A stretch of DNA of 8,916 nucleotides from Oscillospiraceae bacterium. GTDB lineage: Bacteria; Bacillota; Clostridia; Oscillospirales; Acutalibacteraceae. This document shows, one piece after another, positions 1 to 6,537 of the stretch. Numbering within the stretch: the first letter of the stretch is position 1; the number at the start of each line of letters is the position of its first letter. The DNA is taken from positions 1 to 8,916 of the forward strand of contig JAIRZH010000038.1 in the NCBI GenBank assembly GCA_031267335.1. Reading direction: 5' to 3'. The notes beneath the pieces are model-generated. The model made no database searches and was not told the origin of the DNA. It saw only the letters and a list, made by a program, of their open reading frames with translations. The position numbers and the translations under genes are program-made.

Positions 1-143
1 CGGATAAATTTAGCTCGTTTTCGCTCTTTTTTTTGATTTTCACTTTATCTAAATTTGTTTATTTCCTTACGTACTTTAGCTGCCTTTAGGCGGTAACAAA
101 TCTTTCGTCTTCAGACGAAAGTGGTTTAATATTTATTAAAAGT
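1..143. other. Intergenic region downstream of subunit I
   Basis: This stretch lies after the subunit I stop codon on the minus strand. The next ATPase gene, probably the proteolipid subunit K, would be expected here or beyond the window edge. I see no convincing start. A minus-strand GTG at 41-43 opens a frame to the edge beginning V-K-I-K-K-K-S-E-N-E, but it is hydrophilic and unlike a proteolipid, and the only AAGGA-like motif is about 20 bases upstream of it. The region also holds the hairpin listed separately. Confidence 0.4.
102..121. repeat. Short perfect hairpin after subunit I
   Basis: The sequence CTTTCGTCTTCAGACGAAAG is a perfect inverted repeat with 9-base arms around TC, so realistically about 8 pairs with a 4-base loop. 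Neither side carries a run of T, so a classical intrinsic terminator is not supported. It sits 22 bases beyond the subunit I stop codon, in what is probably an intercistronic region of the ATPase operon. It could protect an mRNA end or mark a processing site; that role is inferred. Confidence 0.5.
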
Positions 144-2033
144 TTATTTTATAGGCTTAAACGGTCGGCCGCCGCCGGCAAAAAATTTACTAAACATTTC
201 ACAAAATTCAAGTCTCATAACTTGAATTCCCACTAGTAACGCCTCTAGACAAATCACTACTATATTCCCCAAAATTATAACAATCGGGGCAAATTTTCCA
301 AGCATATTGGCTATACTAAAAACTACCATCATCATCCCGGAATGTACAAACATAAAAACCGCTATTCGCACAAACGAAACCGTATTAGTAAAATAATTCA
401 AAATTATTTCCAAAAGCTCAAAGCTACCGTTTAAAACATATTCCCCCCAATTTAACGAAGAACTTTTTTTTTCAAACATATCTTTAAAAAACATCAATAA
501 AAGTGGTACGATTAAATTCGTAATTAAAAAAAATATTCCAAAAATGCCTGATTTTAAAAAAACTAAATCTAATAAAGAAAAAATTAAAGATAAATAAAAT
601 ATTAGTCCAGATATACCGCTCCGTGAAAACATTGCTTCAAATGCTCGTTTTCTTTTTATCGATGAAAATACATTAATTATCATTGATATTGAAATTAAAA
701 TTACGCCAAAAAAAATTGCCAAAAAAATTACTGTTATTGTTGAATCTTCAATTGCAATCGGCTTAAATTTCAATCCAAAAAAACTATATAATGGATTTAT
801 AATATTTTCAAAACCAAACACTGAATCAAAAATCATCCCGAAAACTATAGATGAAACTCCGCAAAGTGAAATCGCACCACCAAGCTTCATTTTTTTAAAT
901 TTGCTTGCTATGTATCCCATAATAGTCAAAATTAGTCCTTGGCCGGCGTCTGCAAACATAATTCCAAACAAAATTATATAAGTTATTGCAACAAATATCG
1001 TTGGGTCAATTTCACTATAACGCGGTAATCCGTACATTGTGACGAAAAATTCAAACGAAGAAAATATTTTTTTGTTTTTAAGTTTCGTCGGCGGATTAAA
1101 TTCTAAAATTTCATTCCCTGATTCCAACGAAAATTCAACCCTCGAAATATGATCAAGTTTATTAATTAAATTTTGAGTTTCGTTTGCTGGAATCCATCCA
1201 GATAAAATAAAATTATCTTTATAACTAGATGCCAAAAGTTTGATTTGATAAAATTTATTAAATTGTTCCAAACGTGCAAATACTTCTGAACAATATTTTT
1301 CTTGATGTTCCCAAAATCTATTTAATTTTTCATTTAACTCTTTTATTTTTTGTTCAATTAAACTACATCTGAATTTAAGTTTTTTTATTTCTTCTGAAAT
1401 TTTTCCGCCAGAATTCGGTATTTCTATATTTTTAAATCCAATATTAGAAAGAATTTCTAATCCTTCTTGAAAAATCGATTTTGCAATAAACACTATGCAA
1501 TAAAAAAATTCACCTAATTCGCTTAATTTGATTATAGCTAAATTATCATTTATATTTTCATTTTTTTCAAAATCTTTCTTTAAAATTTTGCCAAATTTAA
1601 TTTCGACATATTTGCAACTAAACAGTTCACTAAGGCTTGCATCTAATCCTTTTTCATAATGTTCAAAATTCGAAATTAAATTCTGGCAACGTTTTAAATC
1701 CGTTTTAAGTATATTAATTTTATTAAATATTTTTTCTGTTTTTTCGAAAAAAAATGAAATATATTTAACAATTTGTCTTCGATTTAAATTCGAAATATCT
1801 AAAGAATTTTTCTTTAATTTTTTGCCTATTTTTTTGCAAGATTCTTTAAGATTATTAATTAATGGCTCTATCTTGTTTTCTTCCTCGATAAGCGAAAAAT
1901 TTTCCATATTTTTAAAAATTTTAAAGGCGTTATCTGGTTCAAATATCCCAGATTCTCCCAAAATTGATACAACAGAATCAAGCTCTTCGACAGTGCCTAT
2001 AATATTGACAAGTTTCATTTCTACAATTGCCAT
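144..2033 (-). CDS. ntpI: V/A-type ATPase subunit I (membrane stator subunit a)
   Basis: This is the large stator subunit that forms the proton or sodium half-channels against the proteolipid ring of a V/A-type ATPase. At 629 residues it has the family's usual size. Residues 1 to about 340 are a hydrophilic, lysine-rich arm with coiled-coil-like stretches (about 90-130 and 210-260). Residues about 343-610 carry roughly eight membrane spans. Family landmarks are the FGIMFADAGQG segment at 356-366, the SFVRI segment with Arg556 in the position of the essential channel arginine, and the C-terminal GIQVMRLEF...FFAGGGRPFKPI block at 602-628. The start beginning MAIVEMK matches the common MAIVKMK start of the family. 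It is preceded by AGGTTTAT and lies 9 bases after the subunit C stop. Partner subunit K is not in the window. Sodium versus proton specificity cannot be decided from this subunit alone. Confidence 0.95.
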   Translation of the reverse strand: MAIVEMKLVNIIGTVEELDSVVSILGESGIFEPDNAFKIFKNMENFSLIEEENKIEPLINNLKESCKKIGKKLKKNSLDISNLNRRQIVKYISFFFEKTEKIFNKINILKTDLKRCQNLISNFEHYEKGLDASLSELFSCKYVEIKFGKILKKDFEKNENINDNLAIIKLSELGEFFYCIVFIAKSIFQEGLEILSNIGFKNIEIPNSGGKISEEIKKLKFRCSLIEQKIKELNEKLNRFWEHQEKYCSEVFARLEQFNKFYQIKLLASSYKDNFILSGWIPANETQNLINKLDHISRVEFSLESGNEILEFNPPTKLKNKKIFSSFEFFVTMYGLPRYSEIDPTIFVAITYIILFGIMFADAGQGLILTIMGYIASKFKKMKLGGAISLCGVSSIVFGMIFDSVFGFENIINPLYSFFGLKFKPIAIEDSTITVIFLAIFFGVILISISMIINVFSSIKRKRAFEAMFSRSGISGLIFYLSLIFSLLDLVFLKSGIFGIFFLITNLIVPLLLMFFKDMFEKKSSSLNWGEYVLNGSFELLEIILNYFTNTVSFVRIAVFMFVHSGMMMVVFSIANMLGKFAPIVIILGNIVVICLEALLVGIQVMRLEFCEMFSKFFAGGGRPFKPIK

Positions 2034-2042
2034 ATAAACCTA

Positions 2043-3044
2043 CTATATTATTAATAAAGACTGAATTTTTTGATGCTCCAAACCATATCTAACACCTTCG
2101 ATTATATTAACAATATTTAAAATTTCGATTTCTTTTAAAAATATATATGAAATAGTTACTATCGAAGGTGATAAAGAATATTTTATTTTGTGCCGAGCCC
2201 ATTTATATTTTATTAATCTTGGAATTGTATCAAAATTTTCCATATTTTGTGGCTTAAAATATTTTAAAAAACGTGATCTTTTAAATATTTCTTTAAATTC
2301 TAAATTTTGTGGCATATTCACAAATTTATTTATATTAATATTTCCCATAAGGAAAAGAAATTTTTTAGCTTCTTTTGGCTCAATGTTATAAAATTTACTT
2401 AAACGAAAAATTCTAGAAAAATTCAAAAAATCAATATATTCTTTGTAAAATTCTTCTATCTCTCGTTTAGCACTTTTGTTTAAATTAGAAGCAACATTAA
2501 AAATTTCTTTAAAAAGATAAATATAAAGTCTAGTTTCCATTATATTAATATCTAATTCAATAATATCATCTTTTTTAGCACCTATAAATTTGCTTATAAT
2601 ATTTAAAAAATCTTTTGGATCTTTAATTTTTTTTAAATTTTCAAAATCAATACTTGTATGTTTTTTTAAAAATTTAGAATTAAAAAAAATATAATTTTCT
2701 GTATTTTTAGCAAATAAAAATATTAAAAATCGCGAAAGCTGAGCGACTTCTAATTTTGTCATTATATATTTAAAAAGTTTTTCTCCAAGGGCAAGGTCAT
2801 ATTTTGCCAAAATATCAAATTCGTCAAAAAGTTCCTCGCGAAGTGCCGATTCGAGTATTGCTCTGTGAACCTCTTTTTCTTCTAAAAAACCAATAATATA
2901 AGAATATGATTTCAAATTTTTAAGAATTTGAGCAATTTGGACAACACTAGAACACGACAAAAGTTTCTCATAATCTTTAGCACGTAAACGGCCGGCATCC
3001 ATAGCACGGGCTTTAACCAACATAGCATTACTTGAAAAAAACAT
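2043..3044 (-). CDS. ntpC: V/A-type ATPase subunit C (d/AC39-like socket)
   Basis: This 333-residue soluble, mostly helical protein belongs to the V-type ATPase subunit C/AC39 family. In known complexes it sits on the proteolipid ring and couples the central rotor shaft to it. Support comes from its length, its position between the stalk subunit and subunit I, and the N-terminal VKARAMDAGRL...DYEKLL segment (residues 10-29), which matches the usual 'N-A-R-x-R-x-M-x-x-x-L-L...YxxLL' opening. Acidic and aromatic helices continue to the end, and there are no membrane spans. The gene begins 8 bases after the stop of the preceding stalk gene; the AGGTTTATTA just before the ATG overlaps that stop codon. 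The two genes are therefore probably translationally coupled. The sequence is divergent, so the call leans partly on gene order. Confidence 0.88.
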   Translation of the reverse strand: MFFSSNAMLVKARAMDAGRLRAKDYEKLLSCSSVVQIAQILKNLKSYSYIIGFLEEKEVHRAILESALREELFDEFDILAKYDLALGEKLFKYIMTKLEVAQLSRFLIFLFAKNTENYIFFNSKFLKKHTSIDFENLKKIKDPKDFLNIISKFIGAKKDDIIELDINIMETRLYIYLFKEIFNVASNLNKSAKREIEEFYKEYIDFLNFSRIFRLSKFYNIEPKEAKKFLFLMGNININKFVNMPQNLEFKEIFKRSRFLKYFKPQNMENFDTIPRLIKYKWARHKIKYSLSPSIVTISYIFLKEIEILNIVNIIEGVRYGLEHQKIQSLLII

Positions 3045-3052
3045 TAATAAAC

Positions 3053-3364
3053 CTAAATTTTTAATATTTGATCTACTATAATTTTAACCCAGTCTTCTTT
3101 ATTTTCGTTATAAGCCTTTTCGATTTTTTCTAAAACTTCTTCACATTTATTTTCCATATCAGAAATTCTACTTTCGGATTTAACTTTTTCAATTTTTTCT
3201 ATAACTTTAATATTAGTACGAGCTTTATCGAGATATTCTTTTCTTCTGTTTTCTAATAATTCACGTACATGTTCAACAGAACTAGTTCGCAAGAACTCAG
3301 AACTATCGAGTGCTTCTCCAATGCGTTTATCGGCGTCTAAAATCTTTTTGATCATATCTTTCAT
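3053..3364 (-). CDS. ntpF: V/A-type ATPase peripheral-stalk subunit (G/H-like)
   Basis: This is a 103-residue, highly charged, almost wholly helical protein with long coiled-coil potential (about residues 25-90: ELLENRRKEYLDKARTNIKV and then IEKIEKVK), ending in a DWVKIIVDQIL segment. Small coiled-coil proteins ending in a tryptophan-containing helix and placed first in V/A-ATPase operons are the G/H-type peripheral-stalk subunits, which pair with subunit E in the stator. The ATG follows an AAGGTTATTTT ribosome site. The gene heads the ATPase part of the run, 56 bases after the thioredoxin stop. Low-complexity coiled coils match many families, so the assignment rests on size and position. The naming (F, G or H) differs between organisms, so the symbol is tentative. 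Confidence 0.75.
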   Translation of the reverse strand: MKDMIKKILDADKRIGEALDSSEFLRTSSVEHVRELLENRRKEYLDKARTNIKVIEKIEKVKSESRISDMENKCEEVLEKIEKAYNENKEDWVKIIVDQILKI

Positions 3365-3389
3365 AAAATAACCTTAATAATATTTTAAA

Positions 3390-3416
3390 ATTGTATTTAC
3401 AGATTTAGCAAAACAA
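3390..3416 (-). promoter_or_regulatory. Possible promoter for the ATPase genes
   Basis: On the minus strand TTGTTT (3411-3416) and TACAAT (3390-3395) are separated by 15 bases, or CTTGTT by 16. This would place a transcription start about 20 bases before the stalk-subunit ATG. The spacing is short and AT-rich DNA gives such matches by chance. If real, the ATPase genes could be transcribed independently of the thioredoxin and desulfurase genes. Confidence 0.3.
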
Positions 3417-3420
3417 GTTT

Positions 3421-3753
3421 TTAATTTTCGCTATCCGAAATTGCACTTTCGATTAAACCTTCAAAAGCACTAGCGGAAACTGCACCGCTTTGCCTAGAGA
3501 TTTCTTTTCCATCTGAAAAAATTATAAATGTAGGCACCGACATTATCCCGAAATTTTCAGATATTTTTTTCAATTCATCTATATCGGTTTTAAAAATCTT
3601 CACTTTGCCTTCAAACTTTCGTGATGTTTCCTCGAGTATTGGCATCATTGATTTACAAGGCCCACACCAGACAGCGAAAAAATCTACAACAACAATACCT
3701 TTCGAATTTGTTACTTTTTTTTCAAAATCGTTCTCTTTTAAAATTTCTATCAT
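3421..3753 (-). CDS. trxA: Thioredoxin
   Basis: This is a 110-residue classical single-domain thioredoxin, a cytoplasmic protein-disulfide reductant recharged by thioredoxin reductase. The redox site WCGPCK has Cys30 and Cys33. It is preceded by VVVDFFAVW with the buried Asp24, and the cis-proline lies in SVPTF at Pro74. There is no signal peptide or membrane segment. Its length is the family norm. A good ribosome site (AAAGGAG at 3762-3768 on the minus strand) precedes the ATG. It lies 26 bases after the cysteine desulfurase stop, so the two are probably co-transcribed. A role in reducing the desulfurase persulfide or in general redox upkeep is plausible but inferred from adjacency. No thioredoxin reductase gene is in the window. 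Confidence 0.96.
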   Translation of the reverse strand: MIEILKENDFEKKVTNSKGIVVVDFFAVWCGPCKSMMPILEETSRKFEGKVKIFKTDIDELKKISENFGIMSVPTFIIFSDGKEISRQSGAVSASAFEGLIESAISDSEN

Positions 3754-3779
3754 TTTTTAAACTCCTTTATTTAATTGTG

Positions 3780-4967
3780 TTAATGATACACGGCTTTTTT
3801 AATTATTTTCTCCCATAATGGAGACATTAATCTTAGTCTATCGATTATTGATTTTAGAACGCTAATTATATAATCGATTTCTTTTTCTGTATTTTCTTCC
3901 GAAAGAGTTATCCTAAGTGAACCATGCGCGATTTCATGCGGCAAACCTATTGCCAATAAAACATGGCTAGCTTCAAGAGATTTTGAAGTGCACGCAGAGC
4001 CGGATGAAGCGCAAATTCCGTGCATATTTAAATCCAAAATCATAGATTCCCCTTCTACGCCCTCAAAACAAAAACTTGCGCTACCAGGCAGACGTTTTTC
4101 CGGATGCCCTGTAAGCCGTGTATTATCAAATTTTAAAATATTTTCCATTAACCTATTGCGTAATTTTAAAATCTTATTAGTGTTAATTTTTAAATTATTA
4201 GTAGCTATTTTTAATGCTTTTGCCATACCAAATATTCCTGCTACGTTTTCGGTGCCTGCTCTCATACTATTTTCTTGTGCTCCACCTTCAATAAACACAG
4301 GTAAATTTATACCTTTTTTAATGAAAAGAGCGCCAACGCCTTTAGGACCACGAAATTTATGAGCAGAAAGCGAAAGCATATCAATTCCAAGTTCTTTGAC
4401 ATCAACTTTTATATGCCCAACGGCTTGAACTGCATCGGTATGAAATAAAACACCTTTTTCACGGCAAACTTTTGCGATTTTTGCAATAGGCTCGATAGTT
4501 CCAATTTCATTATTAGCCATCATGATTGAAACAATTGAAGTTTTATTATTTATTGCCGCAATAACACTTTCAGTAGAAACTAAACCAAAATTATCAACGC
4601 CAACATACGATGCAGAAAAACCTTTTTTTACAAGCGATTGAACAGTGTGTAGTACAGCATGATGCTCAATAGCTGAAGTAACGATATGATTTTTATTTGG
4701 CGTTAAAAGCACACCAGATTTTAATGCCCAATTATCAGATTCACTTCCGCCGGAAGTAAAAAAAATCTCATTTTCTTCGGCGTTGATACATTCGGCTATA
4801 TCTTTACGAGCCTGTTTTATTGTCAACGCTGCTTCTCTACCGAGACTATAAATGCTTGAAGCATTTCCGTAATTTTCTTTGAGATACGGCACCATTGCAT
4901 CAAAAACTTCATTATGCATTCTTGTAGTTGCTGAATTATCCGCATAAATTATTATTTTTTTGTTCAT
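3780..4967 (-). CDS. nifS: Cysteine desulfurase (NifS/IscS type)
   Basis: This PLP enzyme converts cysteine to alanine and leaves a persulfide on its active-site cysteine, supplying sulfur for iron-sulfur clusters or tRNA thiolation. At 395 residues it is full length. Visible landmarks are YADNSATT near the N-terminus, TSGGSESDN at 71-79, EHHAV with PLP-stacking His103, HTDAVQ at 176-181 (Asp178 and Gln181 contact the cofactor), SAHKFRGPKG with Schiff-base Lys204, and the long-loop SSGSACTS with catalytic Cys326. These positions and the loop are those of group I (IscS/NifS) enzymes. A GGAG ribosome site lies 7 bases before the ATG. No IscU/NifU scaffold or thiolation gene follows; thioredoxin does. 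The partner is therefore not evident, and whether to call it nifS or iscS is arbitrary. Confidence 0.96.
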   Translation of the reverse strand: MNKKIIIYADNSATTRMHNEVFDAMVPYLKENYGNASSIYSLGREAALTIKQARKDIAECINAEENEIFFTSGGSESDNWALKSGVLLTPNKNHIVTSAIEHHAVLHTVQSLVKKGFSASYVGVDNFGLVSTESVIAAINNKTSIVSIMMANNEIGTIEPIAKIAKVCREKGVLFHTDAVQAVGHIKVDVKELGIDMLSLSAHKFRGPKGVGALFIKKGINLPVFIEGGAQENSMRAGTENVAGIFGMAKALKIATNNLKINTNKILKLRNRLMENILKFDNTRLTGHPEKRLPGSASFCFEGVEGESMILDLNMHGICASSGSACTSKSLEASHVLLAIGLPHEIAHGSLRITLSEENTEKEIDYIISVLKSIIDRLRLMSPLWEKIIKKAVYH

Positions 4968-5011
4968 AAGTTTTCTCCAGAAATTATTATTAAAATTTTA
5001 AAATATATGAA

Positions 5012-5040
5012 TTAATAACTTGTTCTTATTAAACTTGCAA
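5012..5040 (-). promoter_or_regulatory. Promoter of the desulfurase-thioredoxin unit
   Basis: On the minus strand TTGCAA (5035-5040), a 17-base spacer and TATTAA (5012-5017) lie upstream of the desulfurase gene. The predicted start is near 5005, giving a leader of roughly 38 bases. Further upstream an extended -10 (TGATACAAT, 5080-5088) with no recognisable -35 could be a second start. I see no riboswitch-like or IscR-like structure in the short leader. Confidence 0.45.
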
Positions 5041-5108
5041 ACACAACTTTTTGGTTTGCTAAGAGCAAATTTTAATCGCATTGTATCAGATAAATTATTA
5101 CTTTTCTA

Positions 5109-5162
5109 GGGCCTGTTCCCATTACTCGAAATTTTGTCATTTCAAATAGTGGGAACAGGCCC
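5109..5162. repeat. 54-bp TA-flanked palindrome
   Basis: The outer 13 bases (GGGCCTGTTCCCA) are perfectly repeated in inverse at the other end. The match continues with about three mismatches to give arms of roughly 22-23 bases around a loop of about 8. TA lies on both sides (5107-5108 and 5163-5164). The GC-rich tips stand out against AT-rich surroundings. The ends share a 'GRGYCTGTT' core with the MITE-like repeats nearby. It could be a minimal transposable repeat, two abutted IS ends, or a REP-like hairpin. There is no T-run on either side, so a terminator is not favoured. Confidence 0.75.
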
Positions 5163-5186
5163 TAATTCTAATTTCGATCTCGGAGT

Positions 5187-5330
5187 TTGAATTCGAATGA
5201 GTATATACTAGATAGAATTTATGAAAAAGCAATTTTAAAACGTTTAAAAACATTAGAAAAAGTACTGCGTGATTTACAAACAAATAACGATGTTTCGGCT
5301 AAAAATATCCAGAATCTTTTAAATTCTTAA
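5187..5330 (+). pseudogene. Short coding-like remnant or small ORF
   Basis: An open frame from 5172 ends at TAA 5328-5330 and reads like real protein: from residue 6 it runs YILDRIYEKAILKRLKTLEK, then VLRDLQTNNDVS and AKNIQNLLNS. This looks like an amphipathic, charged helical C-terminus. There is no ATG in frame. The only candidate start is TTG 5187, with GGAG just one base away, which is too close. It is probably the tail of a decayed gene whose front was lost around the palindrome at 5109-5162. I do not recognise the family. The frame stops exactly where the adjacent MITE-like element begins, and its TAA stop is also the element's flanking direct repeat. Confidence 0.35.
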
Positions 5331-5490
5331 GAGCTTTTCTGATATCTCCGAAGCAGCAAATATTTAACTAAAATTTTTAAAATTCTGTATTGCTCGTCAG
5401 TTGAAATACGTCAGCATCGACTTTGCTCACTCTTTAAATTTTTAAAATTTTATTATAAAATTTGAACTGTTTAAAATATCAAACAGGCTC
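5331..5490 (+). mobile_element. MITE-like repeat, copy 1
   Basis: This 160-bp element has terminal inverted repeats: the left end GAGCTTTTCTGATAT matches the inverse of the right end, GAGCCTGTTTGATAT. TAA lies directly on both sides (5328-5330 and 5491-5493), as expected of a 3-bp target duplication. A second copy at 8346-8506 aligns along its whole length in opposite orientation, sharing a central core near ATTGCTCGT.AGTT.AAATAC. The interior contains further AT-rich inverted arms (around 5369 and 5435), so single strands could fold into a long imperfect hairpin. It has no coding capacity. It is probably mobilised in trans by an IS5-type transposase (inferred). Confidence 0.8.
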
Positions 5491-5497
5491 TAATGTT

Positions 5498-5544
5498 TTT
5501 TCTCTTTCTACCAACAGTAAAGTAAAAAGTAGAAAATAGAGAAA
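5498..5544. repeat. Imperfect inverted repeat upstream of the HD gene
   Basis: TTTCTCTTTCTAC at 5499-5511 pairs with GTAGAAAATAGAGAAA at 5529-5544, leaving a few unpaired bases and a 17-base loop. It sits between the MITE-like element and the putative promoter of the HD-protein gene. It has no T-run after it. It could be an operator, or simply purine/pyrimidine-biased sequence. Confidence 0.3.
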
Positions 5545-5551
5545 CAAAATA

Positions 5552-5582
5552 TTGACTATTTTTCTATCAAAATAAATATAGT
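5552..5582 (+). promoter_or_regulatory. Putative promoter of the HD-protein gene
   Basis: TTGACT (5552-5557) and TATAGT (5577-5582) are separated by 19 bases, slightly long. An overlapping TATAAA begins at 5582. Transcription would start near 5590, leaving a leader of about 55 bases. AGGGAG (about 5628-5633) is the only ribosome-site candidate, 13 bases before the ATG, which is wider than usual. Confidence 0.4.
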
Positions 5583-5646
5583 ATAAATTACGAAGAAAAA
5601 TTAATGTTTTTTTATAGAGATAAAAATAGGGAGATTTATAAAATTT

Positions 5647-6378
5647 ATGTTATTAAAGAAAATTTATAAAATTGCTTTACCTTTTTTGCTATTCGGTCAA
5701 ACGGCTTTTACATTAATGGGTTTAGAATGTATTAAAGAAACAGCAGGCAACTATCATCTTCAAAAAATCGAACCCGAAGAAGTAAAAAAAGAACAAAAAT
5801 TTTTCAAAATAATATCGCGAACTGAATATATCGAACGTTGGGGACTTTTAGACAATACAAAAAAAGAAAATCTAAATGATCATTTATTAAACACATCCAG
5901 AATTGCGCACACACTGGCGATAATTAAAAACAAAATATTTGGGGGCAGTGTAAACGCCGACAAAGCAGCCGTCATTGCGATGCATCACGATACTTTAGAA
6001 GTATTTACTGATGATATGCCGACTCCTATAAAATATAGTTCCATTGAAATGAAAATGCTTTATAGCAAAATGGAAGATAATTTTGCGGACGAACTTTTAA
6101 AAACATTGCCCGAAGAACTCAGAGAAGAATACAAATCTATTTTTAAACAAAGTGAAAGCGAAAAAGAAATCCAAATGCTAGTAAAAGCTGCTGACACATT
6201 AGATGCCATAATTAAGTGTGCGAAAGAAAAAAACCGTGGAAATAAAGATTTTGAAACTGCAGAAAAAGAAATATGTACGAGACTCATGGGGTTTGAAGAC
6301 CCTGCGGTAAAATATTTTATTAAACATTTTTTACCGGCTTTCGGTTTTGAAATTGTTGAAATTAAGCCCACGGCCTGA
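5647..6378 (+). CDS. YfbR-like HD-domain 5'-deoxynucleotidase with hydrophobic N-terminus
   Basis: Residues about 50-240 match the plan of E. coli YfbR, a metal-dependent HD phosphohydrolase that removes phosphate from deoxynucleoside 5'-monophosphates. Every key element seen in YfbR is present: RW at 64-65, His79 in ENLNDH, the His114-Asp115 pair in AMHHDTLEVF, Glu118, Asp123 before MPTPIKY, and Asp183 in KAADTLDA. The domain should therefore be active. The protein has 243 residues against about 199 for YfbR. The extra N-terminus starts with lysines, then has a hydrophobic stretch (residues 9-26) that resembles a signal peptide or membrane anchor. Cys28 is preceded by Gly-Leu-Glu, so it is not a good lipobox. 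No upstream in-frame start exists, and the internal ATG at residue 24 lacks a ribosome site. The gene stands alone, 141 bases before the ABC operon. An outer-face location would be unusual for this family and is inferred. Confidence 0.88.
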   Translation: MLLKKIYKIALPFLLFGQTAFTLMGLECIKETAGNYHLQKIEPEEVKKEQKFFKIISRTEYIERWGLLDNTKKENLNDHLLNTSRIAHTLAIIKNKIFGGSVNADKAAVIAMHHDTLEVFTDDMPTPIKYSSIEMKMLYSKMEDNFADELLKTLPEELREEYKSIFKQSESEKEIQMLVKAADTLDAIIKCAKEKNRGNKDFETAEKEICTRLMGFEDPAVKYFIKHFLPAFGFEIVEIKPTA

Positions 6379-6452
6379 TTGTAATTCATTAATTGAAAAA
6401 GTTAAAAATCAGAACAAACTGATTTATCAAAAATTTGTTTATTTCTGAAAAT

Positions 6453-6482
6453 TTGACATTTTTGAATTTTAAATATTAGAAT
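6453..6482 (+). promoter_or_regulatory. Promoter of the ABC transporter operon
   Basis: A consensus TTGACA (6453-6458) is followed after 18 bases by TAGAAT (6477-6482), five of six bases matching the -10 consensus. The predicted start is near 6489, giving a leader of about 50 bases that ends with a GAGGAG ribosome site (6522-6527). This implies transcription of the transporter genes independent of the HD gene. No operator-like symmetry is obvious around it. Confidence 0.6.
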
Positions 6483-6537
6483 CAAACTCTAGGAAGCACA
6501 GGAAATTATTATTAAAAATTTGAGGAGAGTGATTTGG

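Noticed and set aside
1822..2037. Plus-strand open frame opposite the subunit I N-terminus
   Set aside because: It lies entirely antisense to a well-supported gene, and its composition mirrors that gene's codons.
2188..2391. Plus-strand open frame opposite subunit C
   Set aside because: It is antisense to the coding sequence, with no ribosome site and no recognisable motif.
3621..3818. Plus-strand open frame across thioredoxin and the desulfurase end
   Set aside because: It is antisense to two clear genes and their intergenic gap and has no family features.
3988..4362. 124-codon plus-strand open frame within the desulfurase gene
   Set aside because: It is a mirror of the strongly conserved desulfurase coding region.
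5109..5162. Intrinsic terminator for either flanking unit
   Set aside because: Both flanking units are transcribed away from it, and no T-run follows the stem on either strand.
5728..5730. Lipoprotein attachment at Cys28 of the YfbR-like protein
   Set aside because: The preceding residues are Gly-Leu-Glu. Glu at -1 does not fit a lipobox.
6060..6389. Minus-strand open frame opposite the YfbR-like gene
   Set aside because: The opposite strand encodes an intact conserved enzyme; this frame is serine- and phenylalanine-rich shadow sequence.
6406..6425. Possible terminator after the YfbR-like gene (AAATCAG/CTGATTT stem)
   Set aside because: The stem has only 7 AT-rich pairs and no T-run follows.
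6520..6537. TTG start for the ABC ATPase at 6520
   Set aside because: It would place the GAGGAG ribosome site inside the gene. GTG 6538 has correct spacing and gives the standard family N-terminus.
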